Shown piece after piece: positions 7,010 through 15,916 of a DNA stretch of 64,000 nucleotides. Location of the stretch: contig CATVYG010000006.1 of NCBI GenBank assembly GCA_958348225.1, forward strand, positions 5,243-69,242, written 5' to 3'. This stretch comes from an uncultured Collinsella sp. GTDB taxonomy: Bacteria; Actinomycetota; Coriobacteriia; Coriobacteriales; Coriobacteriaceae. The notes under the pieces are model-generated. The model saw nothing but the letters and a program-made list of their open reading frames with translations, made no database searches and was not told the origin of the DNA. A program made the translations under genes and the position numbers. The first letter of the stretch is position 1. Every line of letters starts with the position of its first letter.

Positions 7010-8143
7010 ATGAGGGTTTCCTGCATAGCGTTCACTGAGAGGGGGTATGCGTTGGCGGAGCGCACCGCACACGCGCTTTCCGATTGCGCGCAGACAGGTG
7101 AAGACGACCCTGGCTGGGATGTTTCCGTTTCGCGCGGGTTCGGCGAGGGGAAGGCCGACCTGCGCGCATGGACGGCGCTCGCGTGGGAAGCGTCGGACGC
7201 GCTTCTGTTCGTGGGCGCGGCGGGCATCGCCGTGCGGGCGATCGCGCCGCATGTCGCCTCGAAGGCAACCGATTCCGCGGTTGTGGCGATCGACGAGGCG
7301 GGGCGCTTTGCCGTCCCGCTTTTGTCGGGGCATTTGGGCGGTGCGAACGAGCTTGCGCAAACTGTGGCACGCGCGGCAGGGGCCATCCCCGTCATCACCA
7401 CGGCGACCGACGTCCGCGGCGTGTGGGCGGTGGATACGTGGGCGCGCTGTGCGGGGCTCGCCGTTTCGAATCCCGAGGCCATCAAGCGAGTGTCGGCGCG
7501 GCTGCTTTCGGGCGGGCGCGTGGCGCTCTATTCCGACATGCCGATTTCGGGACAGCCGCCTGAGGGGGTTGACATTGCGTCCGACCGCGCTCGGGCCGAT
7601 ATCGTCGTGTCGCCGTTTGCTGGCGCGAATGAAGGTGCGTCCGTTTGCGCGGCGGAGACAACGGGCAAGTTCGTGCGCGCCGGTGAGACGGGGAAGCCGG
7701 CGGGCGTGCGGGCGCAGGCGCCTGCGCCCGAGCCACTTCGCCTTGTCGTGCCCTGCATCGTTGCGGGTATAGGGTGCCGTCGCGGTGCGTGCGCCGAAGC
7801 GATTGAGGAGGCGTTTTTTCTCGCGTGCGGGCAGGCGGATATCTCGCCTTCGGCCGTGCGCGAGGCGGCGACGATCGACGTGAAGGCGCACGAGGAGGGT
7901 CTGCTCGCTTTCTGCCGCGCGCGGAATATCCCGCTCGCGACGTATTCCGCAGAGGAGTTGTCGCAGGTCGAAGGCAGCGTTTCGCCATCTGATTTCGTGC
8001 GCGCGACGGTGGGGGTCGACAACGTGTGCGAGCGTGCGGCGCTCGCGGACGGGGGCAAACTTATCTTCCCGAAGCTCGCTCACGGCGGCGTGACCGTCGC
8101 GTTTTCCAAGGTAACTATCAAACTTTCGTTTAAGGAGCGGTGA
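7010..8143 (+). CDS. cbiG: Cobalt-precorrin-5A hydrolase
   Basis: Opens the ring lactone and releases the two-carbon fragment as acetaldehyde during ring contraction. The 377 residues contain the N-terminal CbiG domain (ALLFVGAAGIAVRAIAPHV), the central motif LLSGHLGGANELAQ with VITTATDV, and the C-terminal CbiG domain beginning VAGIGCRRGACAEAIEEAF and ending with the ATVGVDNVCERAAL segment. ATG 7010 directly follows the stop of the cbiL remnant. It ends in TGATG, overlapping the cbiH start by one base. Confidence 0.94.
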   Translation: MRVSCIAFTERGYALAERTAHALSDCAQTGEDDPGWDVSVSRGFGEGKADLRAWTALAWEASDALLFVGAAGIAVRAIAPHVASKATDSAVVAIDEAGRFAVPLLSGHLGGANELAQTVARAAGAIPVITTATDVRGVWAVDTWARCAGLAVSNPEAIKRVSARLLSGGRVALYSDMPISGQPPEGVDIASDRARADIVVSPFAGANEGASVCAAETTGKFVRAGETGKPAGVRAQAPAPEPLRLVVPCIVAGIGCRRGACAEAIEEAFFLACGQADISPSAVREAATIDVKAHEEGLLAFCRARNIPLATYSAEELSQVEGSVSPSDFVRATVGVDNVCERAALADGGKLIFPKLAHGGVTVAFSKVTIKLSFKER

Positions 8144-8886
8144 TGGGAAAGCTCTTCGTGGTGGGGATCGGCCCGGGCGGCCCCGACGGCATGACGATTG
8201 CGGTTCGGCGCGCGCTCGAGGCGGCCGACATCGTTGTGGGGTACACGAAATACGTGGAGCTCGCGCTCGCCGCCGTGCCCGACGCGGCGCATCTCGCGAC
8301 GCCGATGATGCACGAGGTCGAACGGTGCCGCCTGGCGCTTTCGCGCGCGCAGAGCGGAGAAGCCGTGGCACTCGTGTGCAGCGGTGACGCGGGCGTGTAC
8401 GGCATGGCGAGCCCCGTGCTGGAGCTTGCGGAGGACTACCCCGATGTAGACGTGGAAGTTATCGCCGGGGCCACCGCGGCTCAGAGCGGGTCGGCGGTGC
8501 TCGGCGCCCCGCTTGCCCACGACTTCGCGGTCGTGTCGCTCTCCGACTTGCTCACGCCGTGGGAGGTCATCGAGCGCAGACTCGCCGCCGTGGCGAGCGC
8601 CGACTTCTGCATCTGTTTGTACAACCCACGCAGCAGAAAGCGCGCCGACAGGCTCTCGCGCGCGGCGAAGATTATGCTCGAATGGAAGGCCCCCGACACG
8701 CTCTGCGGCTGGGTACGCAACATCGGGCGCGAGGGGCAGCAGTCGGGCATGTGCAGGCTCTCCGAGCTGGGGGAGCTCGATGCTGACATGTTCACCACCG
8801 TGTTCGTCGGCAACGCGGGCACGAAGCGCGTAGGCGGCCGTATGGTCACGCCGCGCGGGTATCGGGAGATTCCATGCGAAAGGTAA
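8143..8886 (+). CDS. cbiH: Cobalt-precorrin-3B C17-methyltransferase
   Basis: SAM-dependent C17 methylation coupled to ring contraction. The 247 residues have the methylase N-terminus GKLFVVGIGPGGPDGMT, the CSGDAGVYGMASPVLEL loop, GATAAQSGSAVLGAPLAHDFAVVSLSDLLTPW, and a C-terminal NIGREGQQSGMC segment typical of CobJ/CbiH. TAAGGAG at 8131 sits 5 bases before ATG 8143; the preceding GTG (8140) is too close to it. The gene overlaps cbiET by 13 bases. Confidence 0.94.
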   Translation: MGKLFVVGIGPGGPDGMTIAVRRALEAADIVVGYTKYVELALAAVPDAAHLATPMMHEVERCRLALSRAQSGEAVALVCSGDAGVYGMASPVLELAEDYPDVDVEVIAGATAAQSGSAVLGAPLAHDFAVVSLSDLLTPWEVIERRLAAVASADFCICLYNPRSRKRADRLSRAAKIMLEWKAPDTLCGWVRNIGREGQQSGMCRLSELGELDADMFTTVFVGNAGTKRVGGRMVTPRGYREIPCER

Positions 8887-10121
8887 CGATCATCGGGGCG
8901 GGTCCCGGAAACCCCGACTTGCTCTCGCGCGCGGCGCTCGACGCGATCGACATCGCCGACGTGGTCATCGGCGCTCATCGCGCGCTTGTCGGCATCGACG
9001 TGCCGCCCGACGTGGTGAGATGCGAGCTCGTGAAGACGGCGGACATCGTCGCCGCGCTCACCGATGCGGCGTCGTGGCAGCGCGCCGTGGTCGTGATGAC
9101 GGGCGATGTGGGGCTGTTCAGCGGCGCGCGCCGCCTGGTGGAGGCGCTCTCCGGCGGCGCGCAGGTGGACGCGCGCATCATTCCCGGCATAAGCTCAGCG
9201 TCGTATCTCGCCGCGCGCCTCGCGCGTCCATGGCAGGATTGGCGCTTCGCGAGCGCTCACGGCGTGGCGTGCGACATCGTGGCCGAGGCCGAGCGCGCAG
9301 GTGAGCTCTTTCTCGTCACGTCGGGCGGGGAAGACCCCTCGCGGCTTTCGGGCGAGCTTGTGCAGGCGGGCTTCGGGGACGCGCGCGTGACGGTGGCCGA
9401 GCGCCTGTCGTACCCCGACGAGCGCATCACCTGCGCGACCGCAAGTGAAATTGCAGGTCAGACGTTCGACGACTTGAACGTGATGCTTATCGAGTTCGCA
9501 GGCGGCGCCGCGAGCTCCCGCTGGCCGTACGCTTCCTCGGGCATTCCCGACGAGCTCTTCATCCGCGGCGACGTTCCCATGACCAAGCTGGAGGTGCGCG
9601 CCGTCGCGCTCGCAAAGCTGCGCCTTACCGCAACCGACACCGTGTGGGACGTCGGCGCCGGCACGGGGAGCGTGTCGATCGAGGCGGCGCTCGTCGCGCG
9701 AGCGGGGTCGGTATGGGCGGTCGAGCGCAACGCGGCCGGCGTGCGGCTCATCCGAGAGAACGCGGATGCATTCGGGTGCGGCAACGTGCATGCTGTCCCC
9801 GGTGTCGCCCCCGAAGCGCTCGCGAAACTGCCCGTCCCCGACGCCGTGTTCGTCGGCGGGAGCGCGGGCGAGCTTCCCTCCATCGTGGAGGCGGCGCTCG
9901 AGAAGAACTCGCAGGTTCGCCTGTGCGTGCCATGCGTCACCGTTGAGACGCTCACCGAGGCGTGCGCGCTCCTCTCGGGTTCGCGCTTTAAGGGGTTCGA
10001 GGCGTGCCAGGTGTCGGCCGCCCGTGCCGAGGCTGTAGGCTCGCACCATCTTATGAAGGCGCAAAACCCCGTGTTCCTCGTCAGTGCGCATGGTACAGGT
10101 TGGGAAGGCGGCGCCCGGTGA
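8874..10121 (+). CDS. cbiET: Cobalt-precorrin-7 C5-methyltransferase / C15-methyltransferase (decarboxylating) fusion
   Basis: A two-domain enzyme corresponding to CobL. Residues 1 to about 215 are a tetrapyrrole methylase of CbiE type (VTIIGAGPGNPDLLSRAALDAI, VMTGDVGLFSGA, PGISSASYLAARL). Residues about 225-415 form a Rossmann methyltransferase of CbiT type, starting at GIPDELFIRGDVPMTKLEVRA and carrying the SAM motif VWDVGAGTGSVSIEAAL. It methylates C5 and C15 and removes the C12 acetate carboxyl. The CbiET fusion is common in anaerobic-pathway bacteria. It overlaps cbiA by 4 bases (GTGA). Confidence 0.94.
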   Translation: MRKVTIIGAGPGNPDLLSRAALDAIDIADVVIGAHRALVGIDVPPDVVRCELVKTADIVAALTDAASWQRAVVVMTGDVGLFSGARRLVEALSGGAQVDARIIPGISSASYLAARLARPWQDWRFASAHGVACDIVAEAERAGELFLVTSGGEDPSRLSGELVQAGFGDARVTVAERLSYPDERITCATASEIAGQTFDDLNVMLIEFAGGAASSRWPYASSGIPDELFIRGDVPMTKLEVRAVALAKLRLTATDTVWDVGAGTGSVSIEAALVARAGSVWAVERNAAGVRLIRENADAFGCGNVHAVPGVAPEALAKLPVPDAVFVGGSAGELPSIVEAALEKNSQVRLCVPCVTVETLTEACALLSGSRFKGFEACQVSAARAEAVGSHHLMKAQNPVFLVSAHGTGWEGGAR

Positions 10122-11500
10122 GCACGTCCATCCCGCGCTTCATGGTCGCTGCGCCCTCGAGCGGGAGCGGCAAGACGGTCGTTACGTGCGCGCTCCTGCG
10201 CGCGCTCGCGCGCCGCGGCCTCGCATGCGCGGCCTTCAAATGCGGCCCCGACTACATCGACCCGCTCTTTCACCACCGCGTCGTGGGTGCGCGCTCGGGC
10301 AACTTAGACGGCTTCTTCACCGACGTCCCGACGCTGCGCGCCCTGCTCGCACGCGGCGCCGCGGGCGCGGATGTCGCGGTACTCGAGGGGGTTATGGGCT
10401 TCTACGACGGCATGGCGCCCGGCGTGGCCGACGCGAGTAGCTACCAGGTTGCGCGCGACACGGAAACGCCGGTCGTTTTAGTGGTGAACGGGCGCGGGGC
10501 GTCTTTATCGCTCGCCGCCGTAATCCACGGCATCGCCGAGTTCCTGCCTTGTGCGAACGTGCGCGGCGTCGTGCTGAACAAGACGAGCGCCGCTGCCTGC
10601 GCCTACGCGGCGCCTGCGATCGAGAAGCACACGGGCGTCGCGGTTTTGGGGAATATCCCCGCCGCCGAGGCGTTCTCGCTCGAAAGCCGGCATCTGGGGC
10701 TTGTGACCGCCGACGAGGTCGAGCAGCTCTCCGCGCGCATCGACAAGATGGCCGAGCTGGTGGAAAAGAGCGTCGACGTCGACCGCTTGCTCGAAATAGC
10801 TGCGACGGCCCCCGATATCCGCGAGGAACCTTACCGGTTGGAGCCGATCGCGGGAGCGCGGCCCATCGTCGGCGTCGCGCGTGACGAGGCGTTCTCGTTC
10901 TACTACGAGGAGAACCTGCGCGCGCTCGAGGACCTTGGTTGCGAGCTGGCCTTTTTCAGCCCCCTGTGTGATAGCGAGTTGCCCCGGGGGACAAGCGCCC
11001 TCTATCTGGGGGGCGGCTACCCGGAGCTCCATGCGCGGCAGCTCTCCGAGAACGCGCCGATGCGCGAGGCGGTGCGGCGCGCGGTGGAATCCGGCATGCC
11101 GACGGTCGCCGAATGCGGTGGGTTTCTGTACCTGCAGCGCGAAATCGCCGATAGCGAGGGGCGGCGCTGGCCTGTTGCGGGCGCCCTTGAGGGCGCAAGC
11201 GAGAACGGGGGAAGGCTGTCCCATTTCGGGTACGTGGAGCTCACTTCCCAACGCGACGGGCTCTACGGGCCGCGCGGCACACGCATCCGCGCGCACGAGT
11301 TCCACTACTGGCAGTCCACCTGCCCGGGCGGCGACTTCTGGGCGCAGAAGCCCCGGCGCGACAAGGGCTGGCCGTGCATGACGACCATCCCGTCCCTGGT
11401 GGCGGGCTTCCCGCATGTGTACTATCCCGCGAACCCCGACGTTGTGCGCGCGTTCGCATCTGCCGCGGCGTCGTTCGCAGAGAGGAGACGGCATGGCTGA
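10118..11500 (+). CDS. cbiA: Cobyrinate a,c-diamide synthase
   Basis: Glutamine- and ATP-dependent amidation of the a and c acetate side chains. The 460 residues comprise an N-terminal ATP-binding domain with P-loop APSSGSGKTVVT, CGPDYIDPLFH and LEGVMGFYDG, and a C-terminal class I glutamine amidotransferase domain (LGGGYPELHARQL; nucleophile Cys in AECGGFLYLQ; His in RAHEFHYW). The GTG at 10118 overlaps the cbiET stop as GTGA; upstream in-frame residues lie inside cbiET and are not homologous. It overlaps cobT by 8 bases. Confidence 0.95.
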   Translation: MSTSIPRFMVAAPSSGSGKTVVTCALLRALARRGLACAAFKCGPDYIDPLFHHRVVGARSGNLDGFFTDVPTLRALLARGAAGADVAVLEGVMGFYDGMAPGVADASSYQVARDTETPVVLVVNGRGASLSLAAVIHGIAEFLPCANVRGVVLNKTSAAACAYAAPAIEKHTGVAVLGNIPAAEAFSLESRHLGLVTADEVEQLSARIDKMAELVEKSVDVDRLLEIAATAPDIREEPYRLEPIAGARPIVGVARDEAFSFYYEENLRALEDLGCELAFFSPLCDSELPRGTSALYLGGGYPELHARQLSENAPMREAVRRAVESGMPTVAECGGFLYLQREIADSEGRRWPVAGALEGASENGGRLSHFGYVELTSQRDGLYGPRGTRIRAHEFHYWQSTCPGGDFWAQKPRRDKGWPCMTTIPSLVAGFPHVYYPANPDVVRAFASAAASFAERRRHG

Positions 11501-12635
11501 AACAATCGAAACCGCGCTTGCCTGCATTCGCGAGGAAGTTGAGCGCGCGTTCTCGTCGGCGCCGGGCGCCGTGCTCGAAGCCGCGCTTTCCCGGATCGCG
11601 CCTGCAGACGAATGCGCCCGCGCCGCCGCGTACGCCGCGTGGGACTCCATCGCGCACCCCTTGGGGGGATTGGGCGACTTTGAAGACGCCGTCGCGCGTA
11701 TCGCCGCAGCTCAGGGGAGCGCCGAGGTGGCCGAGTTCCCCCGCGCGCTCGCGGTATTCTTCTCCGACAACGGGGTCGTTGCCGAAGGCGTGTCGCAAAG
11801 CGGGCAAGACGTGACGCGAGCCGTCGCGCACAACATGTGCGAGGGGGCCACGAGCGCCTGCCGCATGGCGGCGTTCGCGGGTGCCGAGGTCGTGCCCGTC
11901 GACGTGGGTATGGCCCGGGGCATAGAAGACGCGCGCATGGTGCGCGCGAACGTGCGGCGGGGGAGCGGCAACATCGCGCACGGCACCGCTATGTCTCGCG
12001 ATGGGGCCGTGCGCGCGATCGAGGTCGGAATCGCCGTCGCGTGCGGGCTCGCCCGCGCCGGCGTGCGCCTTCTCGCCGCGGGCGAGATGGGCATCGGCAA
12101 CACGACCACCTCGGCGGCGGTGGCCGCAGTGCTCATCCGGGCGGACGCGCGGAGCCTCGTCGGGCGCGGCGCGGGGCTCTCGGACGCCTCGCTCGCGCGC
12201 AAGCGCGACGTGGTCGAGTGCGCTATCGACGCGAACTCGCCCGATCCCGCCGACCCGATCGACGTGCTCTCGAAGGTGGGCGGCTTCGACATCGCGGCGA
12301 TGTGCGGCTTCTACCTGGGGGCCGCGGCCTCGAAGGCGCCGGCGCTCCTCGACGGGGTCATATCCTGCACGGCGGCCCTGTGCGCGGCGCGCCTGTGCCC
12401 CAACGCCTTGGGCTACCTTGTGGGCACCCACGCATCAAGCGAACCCGCTAGCCAGGAGCTCCTTCGCGAGCTCGGCATAAAGGCACCCCTCGTCGCAGGC
12501 ATGCACTTGGGCGAGGGCGCGGGCGCCATGGCGTATCTGCCCCTTCTGGATTCGGCGCTGCGCGTGTACCGGGATGGGAAGACGTTCACGGCGACTGGCA
12601 TGGCTGCTTACGAACATTTCGAGGCCGGGATATGA
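11493..12635 (+). CDS. cobT: Nicotinate-nucleotide-dimethylbenzimidazole phosphoribosyltransferase
   Basis: Activates the lower ligand base (dimethylbenzimidazole or an analogue) to an alpha-ribotide for nucleotide loop assembly. The 380 residues include FFSDNGVVAEGVSQSGQDVT, VDVGMARG, GEMGIGNTTTSAAV and the C-terminal HLGEGAGAMAYLPLLDSAL with the conserved catalytic Glu. ATG 11493 overlaps the cbiA stop and was chosen over an upstream in-frame ATG within cbiA. It overlaps cobU by 4 bases (ATGA). No genes for making dimethylbenzimidazole are present in the window. Confidence 0.94.
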   Translation: MAETIETALACIREEVERAFSSAPGAVLEAALSRIAPADECARAAAYAAWDSIAHPLGGLGDFEDAVARIAAAQGSAEVAEFPRALAVFFSDNGVVAEGVSQSGQDVTRAVAHNMCEGATSACRMAAFAGAEVVPVDVGMARGIEDARMVRANVRRGSGNIAHGTAMSRDGAVRAIEVGIAVACGLARAGVRLLAAGEMGIGNTTTSAAVAAVLIRADARSLVGRGAGLSDASLARKRDVVECAIDANSPDPADPIDVLSKVGGFDIAAMCGFYLGAAASKAPALLDGVISCTAALCAARLCPNALGYLVGTHASSEPASQELLRELGIKAPLVAGMHLGEGAGAMAYLPLLDSALRVYRDGKTFTATGMAAYEHFEAGI

Positions 12636-13180
12636 CGGTGACGCTCGTTATCGGCGCCGCCGCGAGCGGCAAGAGCGCCTACGCTGAGTCCCTGTGCCTC
12701 GGGCACGACGGCCCTCGCGTGTACCTGGCAACGATGGAGTCCTTCGGGGAAGAGGGCGCCCGCCGCATCGCGCGCCATCGGGCGCTGCGCGAGGGCAAGG
12801 GGTTTTCCACCCTCGAGCGCACGCGTGACGTGGGCGCCGCAGCGCCCGGGCTTCCGCGCGGCTGCACGCTTCTTTTGGAGGACGTGGGCAACCTGGTTGC
12901 GAACGAGCTCTTCGCGGAAGGCGGCTTGTCCCCACGTGACCCCGACGCTGCGGCGCGCGAGGTGCTCGGAGGCATCGAACGGCTCGCTCAGGCCGCTGCG
13001 TATACGGTGGTGGTCACCGTCGACGTGTTCGCCGATGGGATGCGCTACGATGAAGGGACCGAGGCATGGAGGCGCGCGCTCGCGCGCGTGAACGCGGGCG
13101 TGGCGGCGCTGGCAGACCGCGCAGTCGAAGTGGTATGCGGGATTCCCGTGTGGATGAAAGGCGAAGGACCTACAAGGTGA
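12632..13180 (+). CDS. cobU: Adenosylcobinamide kinase/guanylyltransferase-like protein
   Basis: Family role: phosphorylates adenosylcobinamide and transfers GMP to it. The 182 residues keep the P-loop LVIGAAASGKSAYAESL, the ATMESF and RIARHRALREGKGFSTLE segments, and LLLEDVGNLVANELF in place of the usual DCLT.L..N motif. Where canonical CobU has E.G.GIVP, this copy reads VDVFADGMRYDEG, so that motif is lost. A second, shorter CobU-like domain that does keep a G.VP motif is fused to CobC one gene downstream; the two may divide the work. Start and stop overlap the neighbours by 4 bases. Confidence 0.85.
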   Translation: MTVTLVIGAAASGKSAYAESLCLGHDGPRVYLATMESFGEEGARRIARHRALREGKGFSTLERTRDVGAAAPGLPRGCTLLLEDVGNLVANELFAEGGLSPRDPDAAAREVLGGIERLAQAAAYTVVVTVDVFADGMRYDEGTEAWRRALARVNAGVAALADRAVEVVCGIPVWMKGEGPTR

Positions 13181-13944
13181 AGATAGTAGAGGCAATCTGC
13201 GCGGCGTTCGGAACGTTCTCGCGCATCCCCGTCCCGAAATCGGCTTGGACCGATTTCGGGTCAACCCATGCTCTTGCCGCGTTTCCCCTGGTGGGCCTTG
13301 CGGAAGGCTTACTCATGACGGCGTGGGGGCACGTGGCGAACCTGCTCGGCGTGCCCGCGACCATCGTCGCGGCTGTGCTCGTGGCGCTGCCTGTGGCGGT
13401 GACGGGAGGCATCCACCTAGACGGGCTCTGCGACACCTCCGATGCGCTTGCAAGTTGGGCCCCGCGCGAACGAAAGCTCGAGATCATGCACGACCCGCGG
13501 GCGGGCGCCTTCGGGGTCATCGGTGTTGTCGTGTACCTTATTCTGCAGTTTTCCCTGTTCACCGCGCTGCCGCTTACGGCGGGGACGTTCCTCGCGCTTC
13601 TGTGCTCGCTCGTGTTCTCCCGCGCGCTTTCGGGGCTCGCCGTTGAATGCTGGCCTGCCGCGCGGGCGGACGGCATGGCCGCGGGGCTCTCGCCTTCGAA
13701 GAAGCGCGCGGCGATCGTTGTGCCGCTTTGCGCTTTCGCTGCGGCTTCGGCTGCAGGGATGGTCGCGTGCGCTCAGGCCGTCGGCGCCCTTATGGCGGTG
13801 GCGGGGCTTTTGGCGCTCGCGTGGTACCGCCATGTTGCCCTGTCCCGCTTCGGCGGGGTGACGGGGGATTTGGCCGGATGGTTTCTGCAATGGGCCGAGC
13901 TCGCGATGCTTGCCATGCTGGTGGCGGGGGGCATGCTCCTATGA
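13177..13944 (+). CDS. cobS: Adenosylcobinamide-GDP ribazoletransferase (cobalamin synthase)
   Basis: Membrane enzyme joining adenosyl-GDP-cobinamide with alpha-ribazole or its phosphate to complete the nucleotide loop. The 255 residues show the family N-terminus AAFGTFSRIPVP, the catalytic-type motif GGIHLDGLCDTSDAL followed by IMHDPRAGAFGVIG, and several transmembrane helices. It starts with GTG in a GTGA overlap with cobU and overlaps the next gene by 4 bases. Confidence 0.93.
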   Translation: MKIVEAICAAFGTFSRIPVPKSAWTDFGSTHALAAFPLVGLAEGLLMTAWGHVANLLGVPATIVAAVLVALPVAVTGGIHLDGLCDTSDALASWAPRERKLEIMHDPRAGAFGVIGVVVYLILQFSLFTALPLTAGTFLALLCSLVFSRALSGLAVECWPAARADGMAAGLSPSKKRAAIVVPLCAFAAASAAGMVACAQAVGALMAVAGLLALAWYRHVALSRFGGVTGDLAGWFLQWAELAMLAMLVAGGMLL

Positions 13945-14942
13945 TGCTCGTGGTAGGTGGCGCGCATTCGGGGAAGAGGACCTTCGTGCGCGAAAAGCTC
14001 GGGTTCGCGGCGGACGATTACGTCGACGCGGCGCAGTTTGCGGAGGGCGGCGTGCCTGCGGCTTTTGCCGGCCGTGTCGCGTACCGTGTTGAGGATCTCG
14101 TACGCGCGCTCGACGCTGACCGGGCCCTCGAGCGGCTGATCGGCTTCGACGTAGTGATTCTGCCCTTGGTCGGCTCGGGGGTCGTCCCTATGCGTGCGGA
14201 AGACGCCCAATGGCGCGAGCGCGCGGGGCGCCTGGGATGCGCGCTCGCTGCGCGCGCCGACGTCGTCGTGCGCATGACGTGCGGGATACCCCAGGTCATC
14301 AAAGGAAACCTTGCCGATGCGCCTCGAGGGACGCAGGGCGCGGGCGCGCCTTTGGAAGTCGTCTTCGTGCGCCATGGTGCCACGGCGGGCACGGAAGACC
14401 ATCGCTACAGCGGGGCGGGCACCGACGAGCCCCTGTCGAGCGCGGGCGAGCGCGCTTTGCGCGACCTCGCGTGCTATCGTGACGTGTTCCGTGTTATCAC
14501 GAGCGGCATGGCCCGCACCGACCAGACGGCGCGCATCCTCTTCCCGAACGCGGAGCTTATGGCGTGCCCCGGTCTGCGCGAGATGGATTTCGGCGACTTC
14601 GAGGGGCGAAGCGCCGCCGAGCTTAAAGAGGATGCGCGCTACCGCGCCTGGGTAGACTCCTGGTGCGAGTCGCGCTGCCCGCATGGCGAGGGCAAGAGCG
14701 ATTTCACCCGCCGCGTCGTCGCGGCGTTTAAGGAGGCGTGCGAATCGGAGCGCGCCCAGGGGAGTGGGCGCGCCGTCTTCGTCGTTCACGCGGGTACCGT
14801 GAAAGCGCTGCTCTCCGAGCTAGCTGTCCCGAAAATGGGATACTTCGACGTGCATACCGAGCCGGGCGGCGCATGGGCCGCCACCTGGGATGGGCACTGC
14901 CTTCGCGACGTTCGCCCCGCTTCGGGGGGCGATGCCCGGTGA
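13941..14942 (+). CDS. Fusion: short CobU-like domain + alpha-ribazole phosphatase (CobC)
   Basis: A 333-residue two-domain protein. Residues 1 to about 130 are CobU-like: P-loop LVVGGAHSGKRTFV, a G.GVVPM segment in PLVGSGVVPMRAEDAQWRER, and RLGCALAARADVVVRMTCGIP, which matches the C-terminal part of CobU; the middle of CobU is missing. Residues about 135-333 are a histidine phosphatase of the CobC type: VVFVRHGATAG (catalytic His), SGMARTDQTA, GLREMDFGDFEG and FVVHAGTVKAL. CobC removes the 5' phosphate of alpha-ribazole phosphate. It sits between cobS and cbiB, the expected functional setting. Whether the CobU-like part is active is unknown. Confidence 0.85.
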   Translation: MMLVVGGAHSGKRTFVREKLGFAADDYVDAAQFAEGGVPAAFAGRVAYRVEDLVRALDADRALERLIGFDVVILPLVGSGVVPMRAEDAQWRERAGRLGCALAARADVVVRMTCGIPQVIKGNLADAPRGTQGAGAPLEVVFVRHGATAGTEDHRYSGAGTDEPLSSAGERALRDLACYRDVFRVITSGMARTDQTARILFPNAELMACPGLREMDFGDFEGRSAAELKEDARYRAWVDSWCESRCPHGEGKSDFTRRVVAAFKEACESERAQGSGRAVFVVHAGTVKALLSELAVPKMGYFDVHTEPGGAWAATWDGHCLRDVRPASGGDAR

Positions 14943-15916
14943 TGACGATTCTTGCCGTCGCCGTCGGGTTCGCGGCCGACCTTGCCTTCGGCGACCCGCG
15001 CTGGCTTCCCCATCCCGTCGTTGTCATGGGGCGCGCGATCACGTGGGCCGAAGGCCGCCTGCGGGGCGCATTCCCGCAAACGTCCGCGGGCACGCGCGCC
15101 GCAGGGCTTGTGCTCGCTGTGGCGCTTCCGCTTGCGTGTGGGCTTTTGACCTGGGGAATCCTGCATCTTTGCGGCATGGTTCACTCCGGCTTGCGCTTCG
15201 TGGTCGAGGCATGGGCGAGCTATCAGATTCTCGCGGCATGCGAGCTACGCCGCCAGAGCCTGACCGTGGCCCGCGCGTTCTCGAAGGGCGGCCTTGTCGC
15301 GGCGCGCGAAGCCGTCGGGCTCATCGTGGGACGCGACACGTCTGTTCTCGACGAGCAGGGCGTCGCGCGCGCCGCCGTGGAAACGGTGGCGGAGAACGCG
15401 AGCGACGGCGTCATCGCGCCGCTTTTCTACCTTATGATCGGGGGTGCGCCCTTGGGTATGGCGTACAAGGCGGTGAACACGCTCGACAGCATGGTGGGCT
15501 ACAAAAACGAGCGCTACATCGACTTCGGCTGCGCCTCGGCGCGCCTCGACGATGCGGCGAACTGGATTCCCTCGCGCTTATCGGCCTTGCTCATGATCGC
15601 CGTGTGCCCGATCGTCGGTCTCGACGCGCGCGGGGCGGCGCGCATCTGGCGCCGCGACAGGCGTCGCCATGCGAGCCCGAACGCGGCGCAGACCGAGTCA
15701 GCGTGCGCGGGCGCGCTCGGGCTGCGTCTGGCAGGACCCGCGGTGTATTTCGGCAAGCTCGTTGAGAAACCGACGATAGGCGACGCGTCCCGCGAAATCG
15801 AGTGGGGCGACATCGCCCGGGCGACAAGGCTCATGCTCGCCGCGTCCGTATGCGCGCTCGTCGTCTTCGGTGCCGCGCGTGCGGCGGTCGTGCTCGCCGT
15901 GGGGGCGATGGCATGA
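14942..15916 (+). CDS. cbiB: Adenosylcobinamide-phosphate synthase
   Basis: Membrane protein attaching aminopropanol (or its phosphate) to adenosylcobyric acid. The 324 residues open with the family signature FAADLAFGDPRWLPHPVVVMGR and contain VETVAENASDGVIAPLFY and the NTLDSMVGYKNERY stretch, with several hydrophobic helices. ATG 14942 overlaps the previous stop by one base (TGATG); the GTG at 14939 is an alternative. It overlaps cobD by 4 bases. Confidence 0.94.
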   Translation: MTILAVAVGFAADLAFGDPRWLPHPVVVMGRAITWAEGRLRGAFPQTSAGTRAAGLVLAVALPLACGLLTWGILHLCGMVHSGLRFVVEAWASYQILAACELRRQSLTVARAFSKGGLVAAREAVGLIVGRDTSVLDEQGVARAAVETVAENASDGVIAPLFYLMIGGAPLGMAYKAVNTLDSMVGYKNERYIDFGCASARLDDAANWIPSRLSALLMIAVCPIVGLDARGAARIWRRDRRRHASPNAAQTESACAGALGLRLAGPAVYFGKLVEKPTIGDASREIEWGDIARATRLMLAASVCALVVFGAARAAVVLAVGAMA

